Assembly (NCBI RefSeq): GCF_026410505.1
Contig: NZ_JAPMIU010000001.1
Coordinates: 366,412 to 430,411, forward strand
Reading direction: 5' to 3'
Origin: Frateuria hangzhouensis
GTDB taxonomy: Bacteria; Pseudomonadota; Gammaproteobacteria; Xanthomonadales; Rhodanobacteraceae
DNA: 64,000 nucleotides
Numbering within the stretch: position 1 is the first letter of the stretch; every line of letters starts with the position of its first letter. Positions 7,833-17,356 of the stretch are shown here, one piece after another. The notes below the pieces were generated by a model that saw only the letters and a program-made list of their open reading frames with translations, did no database searches and was not told the DNA's origin. A program made the translations under genes and the position numbers.

Positions 7833-9122
7833 TCAGACGCGACGGAAGACGAGCGTGCCGTTGGTGCCGCCGAAACCGAACGAGTTCGACATGGCAACCT
7901 CGATGCCGGCCGGTTCGGCCTTGTTCGGCACCAGGTCCATGCCGAGCGCTGCGACTTCCGGATCCACGTCGACCAGGTTCATGGTCGGCGGCAGCACGCC
8001 TTCGCGCAGCGCCATGATCGAGAAGATCGCCTCCACGCCACCCGCCGCGCCGAGCAGATGCCCGGTGACCGACTTGGTGGAGCTGACCGCGAACTTGCCC
8101 TTCTGCGTGGCATGGTCGCCGAACACGTTGCGGATCGCCTTGGCCTCGCCCAGGTCGCCTACCTGGGTCGAGGTGCTGTGCGCGTTGACGTACTGCACCT
8201 GCGACGGTTGCAGCTGCGCGTCATGGAGCGCGTTGCGCATGGCCAGCTCCGCGCCCTCGCCGCTCGGGGCGGTGATGTGGTACGCGTCGCCGCTCATACC
8301 GAAACCGCTCAGCTCGGCCAGGATGTTGGCGCCGCGCGCCTTGGCGAATTCGTATTCCTCGAGCATCAGCATGCCCGCGCCGTTGGACAGCAGGAAGCCG
8401 TCGCGACCGGTGTCCCAAGGGCGACTGGCGTGGGTGGGGTCATCGTTGCGCGTGGACATAGCCTTGGCCGAGCAGAAGCCCGCCATCGCTGTCGGCGTGG
8501 TGGCGAACTCGGCGCCGCCGGCCAGCATTGCGTCGGCGTCGCCGTACTGGATCAGGCGCATCGCCATGCCGATATTGTGTGCGGCGGTGGTACAGGCCGA
8601 AACCAAGGCAATGTTCGGGCCCTTGATGCCGTGGTAGATCGACAGGTTGCCGGCGACCATGTTGATGATCGAGCTGGGCACGTAGAACGGCGAGACCTTG
8701 CGCGGCCCCTTTTCCGCCAGCTCCAGCGCGGTCGATTCGATGGTGTGCAGCCCGCCGATGCCGGCGCCCGCGGCGATGCCGATACGAGCGGCGTTACGGC
8801 CGTCGATCACCAACCCCGACTGGCGCAGCGCATGAGTACCCGCCACGATGCCGTAGTGGATGAACGGGTCCATCCGCTTGAAGTCCTTGGCGATCGCCCG
8901 CCGCTCGTCGTCGGGCGTGTCGGTACCGGCGAAATAGGCCTCCACCGGGTCGAAGTCGTGGACTTCGCCAGCGATACGTGTGGCGTAAGCGCTGGCATCG
9001 AAACTGGTCACCGGACCGATGCTGCTATTGCCCTCGACCACATTCTTCCAAGCGGTGGCGATGTCGTTGCCGACCGGCGAGATGATTCCCATGCCGGTCA
9101 CTACCACACGTCGCTTGCTCAT
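7833..9122 (-). CDS. fabF: beta-ketoacyl-ACP synthase II
   Basis: A 429-residue condensing enzyme that elongates acyl-ACP with malonyl-ACP. The catalytic triad is visible: Cys in VSACTTAAHNIG, His in VNAHSTSTQVGD and His in KSVTGHLLGAAG. The protein begins MSKRRVVVTGMGIISPVGND. The ATG at 9122 is preceded by AAGGAAC at a good distance; the frame extends further upstream but without homology. Gene order acpP-fabF-pabB is seen in xanthomonads. It is slightly longer than E. coli FabF (413). Confidence 0.97.
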   Translation of the reverse strand: MSKRRVVVTGMGIISPVGNDIATAWKNVVEGNSSIGPVTSFDASAYATRIAGEVHDFDPVEAYFAGTDTPDDERRAIAKDFKRMDPFIHYGIVAGTHALRQSGLVIDGRNAARIGIAAGAGIGGLHTIESTALELAEKGPRKVSPFYVPSSIINMVAGNLSIYHGIKGPNIALVSACTTAAHNIGMAMRLIQYGDADAMLAGGAEFATTPTAMAGFCSAKAMSTRNDDPTHASRPWDTGRDGFLLSNGAGMLMLEEYEFAKARGANILAELSGFGMSGDAYHITAPSGEGAELAMRNALHDAQLQPSQVQYVNAHSTSTQVGDLGEAKAIRNVFGDHATQKGKFAVSSTKSVTGHLLGAAGGVEAIFSIMALREGVLPPTMNLVDVDPEVAALGMDLVPNKAEPAGIEVAMSNSFGFGGTNGTLVFRRV

Positions 9123-9255
9123 GCTGATGTTCCTTACGTGATTGCGTGGATCCGCCGCCGATGGCGGCCGTCCCGCGCGGATCGCGGACATGCGCCCCGC
9201 TTCGCCGGCGGGCGTCGTATCCACCATACGGTATCGGACGTTTCAAAGGCAGAAA

Positions 9256-9280
9256 CGAAAACTGCGCCAAGGTGGCGCAG
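9256..9280 (-). terminator. terminator-like hairpin after acpP
   Basis: On the minus strand CTGCGCCA and TGGCGCAG (9262-9280) form an 8-bp stem with a 3-base loop, followed by TTTTCG. It lies 66 bases past the acpP stop and before fabF, so it may let acpP be expressed far above fabF by partial termination. Confidence 0.6.
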
Positions 9281-9346
9281 CTTTCAGTATCGCCGCGTGA
9301 ACGGAAACCGCGCCGCCAGGGGCGCGGAGACCCGCCACGAAACCGA

Positions 9347-9586
9347 TCAGTCCTTGGTGTGGGCCTTGATGTAGTCGACGGCCTGCTGCACGGTGGTGAT
9401 CTTCTCGGCTTCCTCGTCGGGAATCTCGGTCTCGAACTCTTCCTCGAGGGCCATCACCAGTTCCACCGTGTCCAGCGAATCGGCGCCCAGGTCGTCCACG
9501 AACGAAGCGTTCGCCGTGACTTCATCTTCTTTCACGCCCAGCTGCTCGATGACGATCTTTTTGACGCGCTCTTCGATGGTGCTCAT
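9347..9586 (-). CDS. acpP: acyl carrier protein
   Basis: A 79-residue acidic carrier of acyl intermediates in fatty-acid synthesis. The phosphopantetheine attachment serine is in the DSL motif of [19 protein letters not shown]. The protein starts [18 protein letters not shown], almost identical to other gammaproteobacterial ACPs. GGGAGG precedes the ATG. It is flanked by a hairpin downstream and 195 bases of non-coding sequence upstream, which suits its usual high, independent expression. Confidence 0.98.
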   Translation of the reverse strand: MSTIEERVKKIVIEQLGVKEDEVTANASFVDDLGADSLDTVELVMALEEEFETEIPDEEAEKITTVQQAVDYIKAHTKD

Positions 9587-9736
9587 GTTGCCAAACCTCC
9601 CAAGGGGTGTGCTTTTTTTGTCGGGCCGGCACGGGTCCGGCAAAGGCCGGCGAATTGTAGTGGGTAAGCGGCCAGGCCGCCATTGCCACGCCGGCAGGGT
9701 CGGGACGCGCAGGCTTTCGGGCCGGCGCGAAAGGTC

Positions 9737-9769
9737 GATTGTCGCCTAAAAACGAGTCCTTGGCGACAA
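9737..9769. other. imperfect inverted repeat after fabG
   Basis: TTGTCGCC and GGCGACAA form an 8-bp stem around a roughly 16-base loop just downstream of the fabG stop (minus strand). It could be a weak terminator or mRNA-stabilising hairpin in the fabG-acpP gap. There is no uridine tract, so the role is uncertain. Confidence 0.35.
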
Positions 9770-9781
9770 CCGTGCCATACG

Positions 9782-10525
9782 TCAGGGCATGTACATGCCG
9801 CCGTTGACGTGCAGCGTTTCGCCGGTGATGTACGCGGCGGCGGGCGATGCAAGGAAGCCGACGGCCTTGGCGATGTCGCTCGCCTCGCCCAGCCGGCCCA
9901 GCGCGATCTGTCCCAGCAACGCCTGCTTCGACTCCTCCGGCAGCGCGCGCGTCATGTCGGTATCGATGAAACCGGGCGCGACCACGTTGACGGTGATGCC
10001 GCGCGTGCCGATCTCGCGCGCCAGCGACTTGGAGAACGCGATGATGCCCGCCTTGGCGGCCGCGTAGTTGGCCTGCCCCGGGTTGCCGGTCAGGCCGATC
10101 ACCGAGGCGATCGAGATGATGCGGCCCTTGCGCGCCTTCATCATGCCGCGCATCACCGCCTTGGAGGTGCGGTAGACCGAGGTGAGGTTGGTGTCGATGA
10201 TCGCCTGCCAGTCCTCGTCCTTCATGCGCATCAGCAACTGGTCGCGGGTGATGCCGGCGTTGTTGACCAGGATCGAGACCGCACCGAACTCCTTGGCCGT
10301 GGCGTCGATCAGGCCTTCGACCGCAGCGCCGTCGGTCACGTCCAGCACGCGGCCATGACCACCGTGGGCGGCCAGGCGCTCGCCAATGGCCTTGGCGCCA
10401 TTCTCGCTGGTGGCCGTGCCGATCACGGTGGCGCCCATGGCCGCCAGCTCGTCGGCGATCGCCGCGCCGATGCCGCGGCTGGCGCCGGTGACCAGCGCGA
10501 TTTCTCCTTGCAGCGTGTTGCTCAT
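9782..10525 (-). CDS. fabG: 3-oxoacyl-ACP reductase
   Basis: A 247-residue short-chain dehydrogenase that reduces beta-ketoacyl-ACP with NADPH. It shows the Rossmann motif TGASRGIGAAI near the N-terminus, NNAGITRD, catalytic Ser in ISIASVIG, and the YxxxK pair in QANYAAAKAG. ATG 10525 is preferred because AAGG lies 7 bases upstream; another ATG two codons earlier (10531) is possible. It is embedded in the fab cluster between fabD and acpP, with a REPIN in the fabD-fabG gap. Confidence 0.97.
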   Translation of the reverse strand: MSNTLQGEIALVTGASRGIGAAIADELAAMGATVIGTATSENGAKAIGERLAAHGGHGRVLDVTDGAAVEGLIDATAKEFGAVSILVNNAGITRDQLLMRMKDEDWQAIIDTNLTSVYRTSKAVMRGMMKARKGRIISIASVIGLTGNPGQANYAAAKAGIIAFSKSLAREIGTRGITVNVVAPGFIDTDMTRALPEESKQALLGQIALGRLGEASDIAKAVGFLASPAAAYITGETLHVNGGMYMP

Positions 10526-10568
10526 CGTCATGCCTTTTTTAAGGAAACCGAAAGATAGCCAAGTACCC

Positions 10569-10628
10569 GTAGGGTGGGCTTCAGCCCACCATCCCGGTAC
10601 GACAGCGGCGGGCTCAAGCCCACCCTAC
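10569..10628. repeat. REPIN, GTAG/GGTGGGC family
   Basis: Two inverted REP copies bounded by GTAG (10569) and CTAC (10628), with arms of the type GGTGGGCTTCAGCCCACC and GGGCTCAAGCCCACC. Read on the minus strand, its leading GTAG contains the TAG stop codon of fabD (10627-10625), so the element abuts the fabD coding frame directly. Confidence 0.85.
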
Positions 10629-11563
10629 GCAAGCGCGGATTCCAGCTCGGCCGGCGCGCCGATGGCACGCGCATCCAGGCCTTTGTCGATGCGCTTGATG
10701 AGGCCCGAAAGCACCTTGCCCGGCCCGCATTCGAGCACGCGGGTGGCGCCGTTGCCGGCAAGCGCCTGCACGCATTCGGTCCAGCGCACCGGCAGGTAGA
10801 GTTGCCGCTGCAGCGCGCCGCGGATCTCCTGCACGCTGCCGTAGCTGCGCGCCTCGGCGTTCTGTACCACGGGGATGCCGGGCGGCGACCACTCGATCGT
10901 GGCCATGCGTTCGCCGAGCCTGTCGGCCGCCTCACGCATCAACGCGCAATGCGAAGGCACCGACACGGCCAGCTTGACCGCCTTCCTCACGCCCAGCTCG
11001 CCGAGCTTCGCCAGCGCACGGTCGACCGCTTCGGCATTGCCTGCAATAACCAGCTGGCCCGGAGAGTTGTAGTTGGCCGGCGAGACCACCTGGCCCTGCG
11101 CGACCTCTTCGCACACCTGCGCGATCTGCGCGTCATCGCCGCCCAGGATCGCCGCCATCGCGCCCACGCCCGACGGCACGGCCGCCTGCATCAGGCGGCC
11201 GCGCTCGGCCACCAGCGCGGCCGCGTCATGCAGCGACAACGCACCGGCACAGACCAGCGCGCTGTACTCACCCAGGCTGTGGCCCGACAGCTGCGCGGGA
11301 CGCGCGCCCCCAAGCTTCGCCCATACGCGCCACACCGCCACGCTCGCGGCCAGCAGCGCGGGCTGGGTGTTCTCGGTCCGATTGAGCTGATCCTCTGGAC
11401 CCTGCTGGCTGAGTTGCCACAGGTCCGCGCCGGCACCCTCGGAGGCTTCCTCGAAGGTCGCCCGCACATCCGCGTGCGCGGCGGCCAGCTCGGCCAGCAT
11501 GCCGACCGATTGCGAACCCTGGCCGGGGAAGACGAAGGCGAGCGAAGCGGAGGTGTCAGTCAT
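10625..11563 (-). CDS. fabD: malonyl-CoA:ACP transacylase
   Basis: A 312-residue enzyme loading malonyl groups onto ACP. The N-terminus LAFVFPGQGSQSVGM and the active-site serine in LSGHSLGEYSAL are diagnostic. The catalytic His is in SVPSHCALM and the substrate-binding Gln in FPGQGSQ. The final codons are CTT GCG TAG, and the TAG is part of the GTAG that begins a REPIN, so the C-terminus (SALA) may have been set by that insertion. It lies between fabH and fabG. Confidence 0.97.
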   Translation of the reverse strand: MTDTSASLAFVFPGQGSQSVGMLAELAAAHADVRATFEEASEGAGADLWQLSQQGPEDQLNRTENTQPALLAASVAVWRVWAKLGGARPAQLSGHSLGEYSALVCAGALSLHDAAALVAERGRLMQAAVPSGVGAMAAILGGDDAQIAQVCEEVAQGQVVSPANYNSPGQLVIAGNAEAVDRALAKLGELGVRKAVKLAVSVPSHCALMREAADRLGERMATIEWSPPGIPVVQNAEARSYGSVQEIRGALQRQLYLPVRWTECVQALAGNGATRVLECGPGKVLSGLIKRIDKGLDARAIGAPAELESALA

Positions 11564-11679
11564 CGAGGGGTATCCAAAGCAAAGAAGCGATGATGCCAGC
11601 AGCCGCGCGCGTACGCAGCCGTATAGGGCATGTGTCGCGACTGGCGGACTGTTTCGCAGGAACTTTCCCCGGAAACGAC

Positions 11680-11701
11680 GATGCCGCCCGAAGGCGGCAT
11701 C
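11680..11701 (-). terminator. hairpin after fabH
   Basis: A perfect 9-bp stem GATGCCGCC / GGCGGCATC with a 4-base loop lies 20 bases beyond the fabH stop on the minus strand. The run after it (CGTCGTTTCC) is only weakly U-rich, so it may be a partial terminator or a 3'-end stabiliser between fabH and fabD. Confidence 0.5.
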
Positions 11702-11720
11702 GCGTCAGGGCTTTCCGGAC

Positions 11721-12695
11721 TCAGTAGCGCAACAACGCCGAAGCCCAGGTGAAGCCGCCACCGAAGGCTTCCAGCAGCAGGTTCTGGCCACGCTGCACCT
11801 TGCCCGAACGCACTGCATAGTCGAGTGCCAGCGGCACCGAGCCCGACGAGGTGTTGGCATGCTTGTCGACGGTCACGATAACCTGATCCATCGACATGTT
11901 GAGCCGCTTGGCGGTGGCCTCGATGATGCGCAGGTTAGCCTGGTGCGGAATCAGCCAGTCCAGTTGCGACGCCTCCATGCCGGCGGCCTGCAGGGTCTGC
12001 TCGACCAGCGAGTCGAGCGTCTTGACCGCGACCTTGAACACCTCGCGGCCGGCCATCTTGATGCGCACGCCATGGTTGGGCTCGTCACGGAAGCCGACAG
12101 AGACGCCGACCGGGTTCCACAGCAGTTCCTTGAAGCCGCCGTCGGCATGCATGCAGGTGGCATAGATACCGGGCTCGTCGCTGGCTTCCAGCACCACCGC
12201 GCCGGCGCCGTCGCCAAACAGCACGCAGGTTTCGCGCTCGGTCCAGTCGATCATGCGGGTCAGCGTCTCGGCGCCGATCACCAGCACCTTCTTCGACTGC
12301 CCGCTGCGGATGAATTTGTCGGCAATGCCCAGCGCATAGACGAAGCCCGAACAGGCGGCGTTGACGTCGAACGCGGCACAGCCGTTGGCGCCCAGGCGGT
12401 TCTGCACCAGGCAGGCGGTGGACGGGAAGATGAGGTCGGGCGTGGTGGTGCCCAGTACGATCAGGTCCAGCTCGGACGCCTTGACGCCAGCCGCTTCCAG
12501 CGCACGCTGGGCGGCGAGCAGGGACAGGTCGCCGGTGGTCTGGCCTTCCGCCGCGACGTGGCGCTGGCGGATGCCGGTGCGGCTGCGGATCCATTCATCG
12601 CTGGTCTCGACGAACTTTTCCAGATCGGCGTTGCTCAGCACGCGCTCGGGCAGCGCGCTGCCGGTGCCGGTGATGCGGGCATAAATCGAAGCCAT
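11721..12695 (-). CDS. fabH: beta-ketoacyl-ACP synthase III
   Basis: A 324-residue initiating condensing enzyme joining acetyl-CoA to malonyl-ACP. The catalytic Cys is in VNAACSGFVYALG, His in DWLIPHQANLRIIE and Asn in KHANTSSGSVPLAL. The start MASIYARITGTGSALPERVL matches family N-termini. Upstream ATG (12707) and TTG (12713) are in frame, and none has a clear ribosome-binding site. It follows rpmF directly; plsX, which normally separates the two, is missing. Confidence 0.96.
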   Translation of the reverse strand: MASIYARITGTGSALPERVLSNADLEKFVETSDEWIRSRTGIRQRHVAAEGQTTGDLSLLAAQRALEAAGVKASELDLIVLGTTTPDLIFPSTACLVQNRLGANGCAAFDVNAACSGFVYALGIADKFIRSGQSKKVLVIGAETLTRMIDWTERETCVLFGDGAGAVVLEASDEPGIYATCMHADGGFKELLWNPVGVSVGFRDEPNHGVRIKMAGREVFKVAVKTLDSLVEQTLQAAGMEASQLDWLIPHQANLRIIEATAKRLNMSMDQVIVTVDKHANTSSGSVPLALDYAVRSGKVQRGQNLLLEAFGGGFTWASALLRY

Positions 12696-12804
12696 GGGGC
12701 TGTCCATCTGCAAGCGGGGGCGATGGCTTCTTTGGCCCGGTGGCTTCTGCCGCCCAGGTCCAGCCGCGCCGGATCCGCAACGTTACGTTCGCGGACGCCG
12801 AAAC

Positions 12805-12834
12805 GCAAAGCGGCGCGTCGCCGCGCCGCTTTGC
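12805..12834 (-). terminator. strong hairpin between rpmF and fabH
   Basis: GCAAAGCGGCGCG and its exact complement form a 13-bp stem with a 4-base loop, 19 bases past the rpmF stop. A short GTTTCGG follows on the minus strand. It could terminate or attenuate ribosomal-protein mRNA before fabH. Confidence 0.6.
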
Positions 12835-12853
12835 TGCGTCCGGTGGATGGCGC

Positions 12854-13045
12854 TTATTCGGCGTCGACGGCCGCGGCGGTGTCGATCACCTTCTTGCCAC
12901 GGTAGTAGCCGTCCTTGGTGACGTGGTGGCGCAGATGTACCTCGCCGCTGGTCGGGTCGGTCGCCAGCTGCACGGTCTTGAGCTTGTCGTGCGAACGACG
13001 CATGCCGCGGGTGGACGGGGTCTTGCGGCTCTTGGCAACGGCCAT
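12854..13045 (-). CDS. rpmF: 50S ribosomal protein L32
   Basis: A 63-residue protein of the large ribosomal subunit. [20 protein letters not shown] and [17 protein letters not shown] are diagnostic. It is the cysteine-free form, lacking the zinc ribbon. It is preceded by yceD with 15 bases between, the near-universal yceD-rpmF pairing. Confidence 0.98.
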   Translation of the reverse strand: MAVAKSRKTPSTRGMRRSHDKLKTVQLATDPTSGEVHLRHHVTKDGYYRGKKVIDTAAAVDAE

Positions 13046-13060
13046 GGTGTATCTCCAGCT

Positions 13061-13579
13061 TCAATCGTTGTGCTTGAGTTCGCGAAGGACCGCGAACGGG
13101 TTGTCGGTACGTTCCGATGCGGGTTCGGGTGAACCCGCATCGGTCACTTCGGGTGGCAGGCTGCTGTCCGGATTGACCGGCACCAGCGGCAACGCCAACA
13201 GCAATTCGTCCTCGATCACGTCCGCCAGGTTCAGCTTGCCGTCCTCGTCGACCAGCAGCGGCTCGCAACCGGGCGGCAGGGCCGCCTCCTCGCGTTCGCT
13301 GCGGATCAGGCCGAGCCGGCCGTCCACTTCCAGCGGCAGCACGAACGGTTCCAGCGTACGCTGACAGGTCAACGTCAGCGGTGCCTCGACGTGCAACTGG
13401 AGGTAGGCCGTACCGAACTCGTCGCGACCGAAATCCAGCGCGTACTGCGCCGCCCCTTCGTTGCCGGCCAGCATCCCGCACAGGCGGGACATGGCGGCCA
13501 CGGGAAGCGTCCCGGTAAACGAACGCCGCGCCGAGACCATGCGCCAAGCGTCCACGGACTCTGGCAGTGTCACGGACAT
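13061..13579 (-). CDS. yceD: YceD/DUF177 family protein (23S rRNA accumulation protein)
   Basis: A 172-residue acidic protein of the DUF177 family, implicated in 23S rRNA accumulation in E. coli and plants. The characteristic C-terminal box is present: LTLTCQRTLEPF, with a single conserved Cys region, then VDEDGKLNLADVIEDELLLALPLVP, and the end NPFAVLRELK. It is the first gene of the minus-strand fab cluster and lies just upstream of rpmF. Confidence 0.93.
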   Translation of the reverse strand: MSVTLPESVDAWRMVSARRSFTGTLPVAAMSRLCGMLAGNEGAAQYALDFGRDEFGTAYLQLHVEAPLTLTCQRTLEPFVLPLEVDGRLGLIRSEREEAALPPGCEPLLVDEDGKLNLADVIEDELLLALPLVPVNPDSSLPPEVTDAGSPEPASERTDNPFAVLRELKHND

Positions 13580-13692
13580 AATCGCGAAATCTTAAGGTCC
13601 GGCGCGGGTGCAAGTCAACCGCGCCATGACGGGCTTTGCCTGCCGGCGGGACTGCGGCAGACTGCCCTTCCGACTGTCACCGGCTCCCTATT

Positions 13693-14151
13693 GTGCCCGT
13701 TACCCTCGCCTTCGGCCTTGCCGCGATGTTCCTGCTGCTGGTGGGCGCAGGCGCATTCGTGCTGCTGGGCCGCCGTCGGCGGCTGGACCAGCGCAGCGAC
13801 AGCATGCTGCGGTTGCTTGAACTGGCCGACCAGTTGGAGGCCGACCTGAAGACCTGCCGCAACGGGCTCAAGCAGGCCCATGCGGTGATGTCGCTCAATC
13901 CCGACCAACCCGCGGCCGGCGAGCAGGAGGCCACCCAGGCGATCGACGCCGGCCTGCGCTCGCTGCTGCAGCAGCGGCTGTGGATTCGCGACTGCGCGCC
14001 CGATGCCAGCCAGCAGGGGCTGGACGAGGCCGCCGCGGACATGAGCCAGACCCGCGCCCGGCTGCGCCCGCTGGTAAACGCGCTGGAACGGGCGCACCAC
14101 GACCTGGACGACGCCATGCGCGAGCACATCCGCCGCGAATCGGACGTATGA
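13693..14151 (+). CDS. small membrane protein with coiled coil, unknown function
   Basis: Not recognised. The frame encodes about 152 residues from a GTG at 13693 (VPVTLAFGLAAM). One transmembrane segment, LAFGLAAMFLLLVGAGAFVLLG, is followed by a basic stop-transfer RRRR and then a long alpha-helical, Leu/Ala/Glu-rich region that looks coiled-coil. This predicts an inner-membrane anchor with a cytoplasmic coiled coil. The last codons overlap the maf ATG (ATGA at 14148-14151), so the two are translationally coupled. A longer frame from 13636 adds a non-hydrophobic leader. Good coding character and the coupling support it being real. Confidence 0.72.
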   Translation: MPVTLAFGLAAMFLLLVGAGAFVLLGRRRRLDQRSDSMLRLLELADQLEADLKTCRNGLKQAHAVMSLNPDQPAAGEQEATQAIDAGLRSLLQQRLWIRDCAPDASQQGLDEAAADMSQTRARLRPLVNALERAHHDLDDAMREHIRRESDV

Positions 14152-14726
14152 CGCGGCTGGTACTGGGTTCCACCTCGCGCTACCGCGCGGAACTGCTGCG
14201 CCGGCTGGTGGACGACTTCGACCAGCGCGCGCCCGGCACCGATGAAACCCTGGCTCCCGGCGAGACCCCGGTCGAGGGCGCCCTGCGCCTGGCCATCGCC
14301 AAGGCCGAGGGCGCCGCCAGCGGACTGGCCGATGCCCTGGTGATCGGCTCGGACCAGATCGCCGAGCTCGACGGCCATGCGCTGGGCAAGCCCGGCAGCG
14401 CCGATGCCGCGCAGGCCCAGTTGGCCGCCTGTGCGGGCCGCGAGGTGCGCTTCCATACGGGGCTGTGCGTGTTCGATACCCGCGACGGGCGCCGGCGCAC
14501 GCACCTGGACACCACGCGCGTGCAGTTCCGGCCGCTCGCGGACGCCGAGATCGCTCGATACGTGGCGCGCGAGCAGCCGCTGGACTGCGCCGGCAGCTTC
14601 AAGTGCGAGGGCCTGGGCGTTGCTTTGTTCGAGCGCATCGACAGCAGCGACCCTACCGCGCTGGTGGGTTTGCCGTTGATCGCACTGGCACGGCTGCTGC
14701 GCGAAGCAGGCCTGGCCATCCCCTGA
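14148..14726 (+). CDS. yceF: Maf/YceF nucleoside triphosphate pyrophosphatase
   Basis: A 192-residue Maf-superfamily pyrophosphatase. YceF-type members hydrolyse modified nucleotides such as 7-methyl-GTP. Key motifs are LVLGSTSRYRAELL at the N-terminus, PGTDET, the acidic VIGSDQIAELDGHALGKP and the C-terminal AGSFKCEGLG and LPLIAL. Assignment to the YceF rather than the YhdE subgroup is supported by position: yceF lies next to, and divergent from, yceD-rpmF in E. coli, as it does here. It is coupled to the upstream small membrane gene by ATGA. Confidence 0.9.
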   Translation: MTRLVLGSTSRYRAELLRRLVDDFDQRAPGTDETLAPGETPVEGALRLAIAKAEGAASGLADALVIGSDQIAELDGHALGKPGSADAAQAQLAACAGREVRFHTGLCVFDTRDGRRRTHLDTTRVQFRPLADAEIARYVAREQPLDCAGSFKCEGLGVALFERIDSSDPTALVGLPLIALARLLREAGLAIP

Positions 14727-14729
14727 ACC

Positions 14730-14795
14730 GTAGGGTGGGCTTCAGCCTACCGGGCGCCAAGTGGCGAAAAGCGGGTGGGCTCAAGGCCGTCCTAC
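14730..14795. repeat. REPIN, GTAG/GGTGGGC family (degenerate)
   Basis: Bounded by GTAG (14730) and CTAC (14795), with inner arms GGTGGGCTTCAGCC and GGGTGGGCTCAAGGCC. It lies between the convergent yceF and glycosyltransferase genes. Read on the minus strand, its first GTAG supplies the TAG stop of the glycosyltransferase (14794-14792). Confidence 0.8.
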
Positions 14796-16412
14796 CGTCG
14801 AGGCACGGCTTGCGCGTTGCGCCAGAACAGGCACCGGGAGGGATCGGCCAGCCGCGCAGGCGGCGAGACCGGCACCCGACCCCGGTAGTACGCGAAGCTC
14901 TTGCGCCCGTCGAACAGCACTTGCCGCGCGACCAGCCGCGGCGCCTCGATGCTGCCGCAGATCGACCCCAGCCGTTCCAGCATCTCGCGCTCGCGCATCA
15001 CCTCGCTCACCACCAGCAGCATCGGCTCACCGGCGTGCGCGGTGCGCAGCCCGGCCTCGTCGAGCTGCCAGATCGCCAGCTGCGGCGCACGGCCGTGCTT
15101 GACGTTGAGCGAACTGTCCAGCGAATACACCGGCCGGCGGCCATCGAGCTGGAATTCCAGCTCGGCGGCCAGCATGAAGTTGTCGGCCACCAGCACCGCG
15201 TCCTCGTGTTCCAGCAGGACCTGCGCCTGCGCCGCGCTCTCGCGCCAGCCCACGAAGTTGCTCGGGAATGCCTTGCTCGATGCCAGCACTTCCACGCCCT
15301 GCGCACTCGCCGCCAGCGCGAGATAGCCCAGTCCAAGCACAGTGCCGAGTCCGCCCAGCACGCCGCCGATCACGGTGGCGACGCGCCATCCCCGGCCCGC
15401 CTGCCGGCACAGCGCGGGCAAGGCGGCAAGCAATGGCAGGTAACCGGGCAGCGGCCAGTGCGCGCGAAAGCGCAGGTCGTCGGCGAACAGGCCGAACAGG
15501 AAATACGGCACCAGGAAGCCGAGCGATGTCCAGGCGAGGAAATCCCACGGCGCCCCTTCGTCACGCCGGCGCCAGCTGCGCCACAGCGCCCACAGCAACA
15601 AGGCGTAGAGCACCGGCGTGCAGGCGATCGCCTGCTCCAGCGGCTGCACCAGCGCATCGGCGTGGAAGCTCCATGGGTTGCGATCGACCAGTTGGAACGC
15701 GAGGCCTGCGCCATGCTGGCGCCAGTTCGACACCACCAGCGGGATCAACCCCAGCGCCGCCACGGCAAGCGCCAGCCACAGGCCGCCCCGGCGCCACTGC
15801 GCGCGGCCGCGCGTGGTGAACACCAGCAGCAGCAGTCCGGCCAGCATCACCATCGCCGCGCGGTAGTGGGTCAGCCACGCCACCGCCAGCGCGACGCCGA
15901 GCAGCAGCCAGTCGCGCAGGCGATCCTCGTCCATCGCGCGCAACAGCGCATGCAAGGCCACGGCGATCGCCAGGGTCAACGGCACGTCCGGCATTGCCAT
16001 CACACCGAACGTACCGGCCAGCGGCAGCGCCATGCACAGCAGGCCCGCCTGCCAACCGATGCGCGCGTCGAACGCACGCCGCCCGAACGCCACCATCACC
16101 CACGGCAACGCGCTGCCCAGCAGCAGGAACGGCCAGCGCATGCCCAGCAGGCCGTGCCCGGCGATACCCTCGCCCAGCCGGATCAGCCACGCCGTCAGCG
16201 GCGGCAGATCGCTGTAGCCCCAGGCCGGGTGTCGGCTCTCCAGCCAGTAGAACGCCTCGTCGCCGAACGGCGACATGCGCGCGGCGACGATGCACTTGAG
16301 AACCAGCAGGACAACGAACGCAATGAGGAACGCGCCTCGCCAGCGCGCGAGATGGGCCGCTACACTCGACCGACCCTCCCCGCGTTGTGCCCGTGCCGAC
16401 TGCCAGGAACCC

Positions 16413-16414
<2 letters not shown>
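14792..16414 (-). CDS. PMT-type (GT39/GT83-like) membrane glycosyltransferase
   Basis: A 540-residue multi-pass glycosyltransferase of the ArnT/dolichyl-phosphate-mannosyltransferase clan. After the first helix the catalytic periplasmic loop has SPFGDEAFYWLESR and YSDLPPLTAW, the acidic signature of the clan. About ten further hydrophobic helices follow, then a soluble C-terminal domain of about 150 residues. The likely donor is a polyprenyl-phosphate sugar and the acceptor lipid A, glycan or protein; the substrate cannot be told. ATG 16414 is the only in-frame start near the first helix, and its start codon overlaps that of the divergent moxR gene. The stop codon comes from a REP. Confidence 0.85.
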
Positions 16415-17354
<940 letters not shown>

Positions 17355-17356
17355 CC

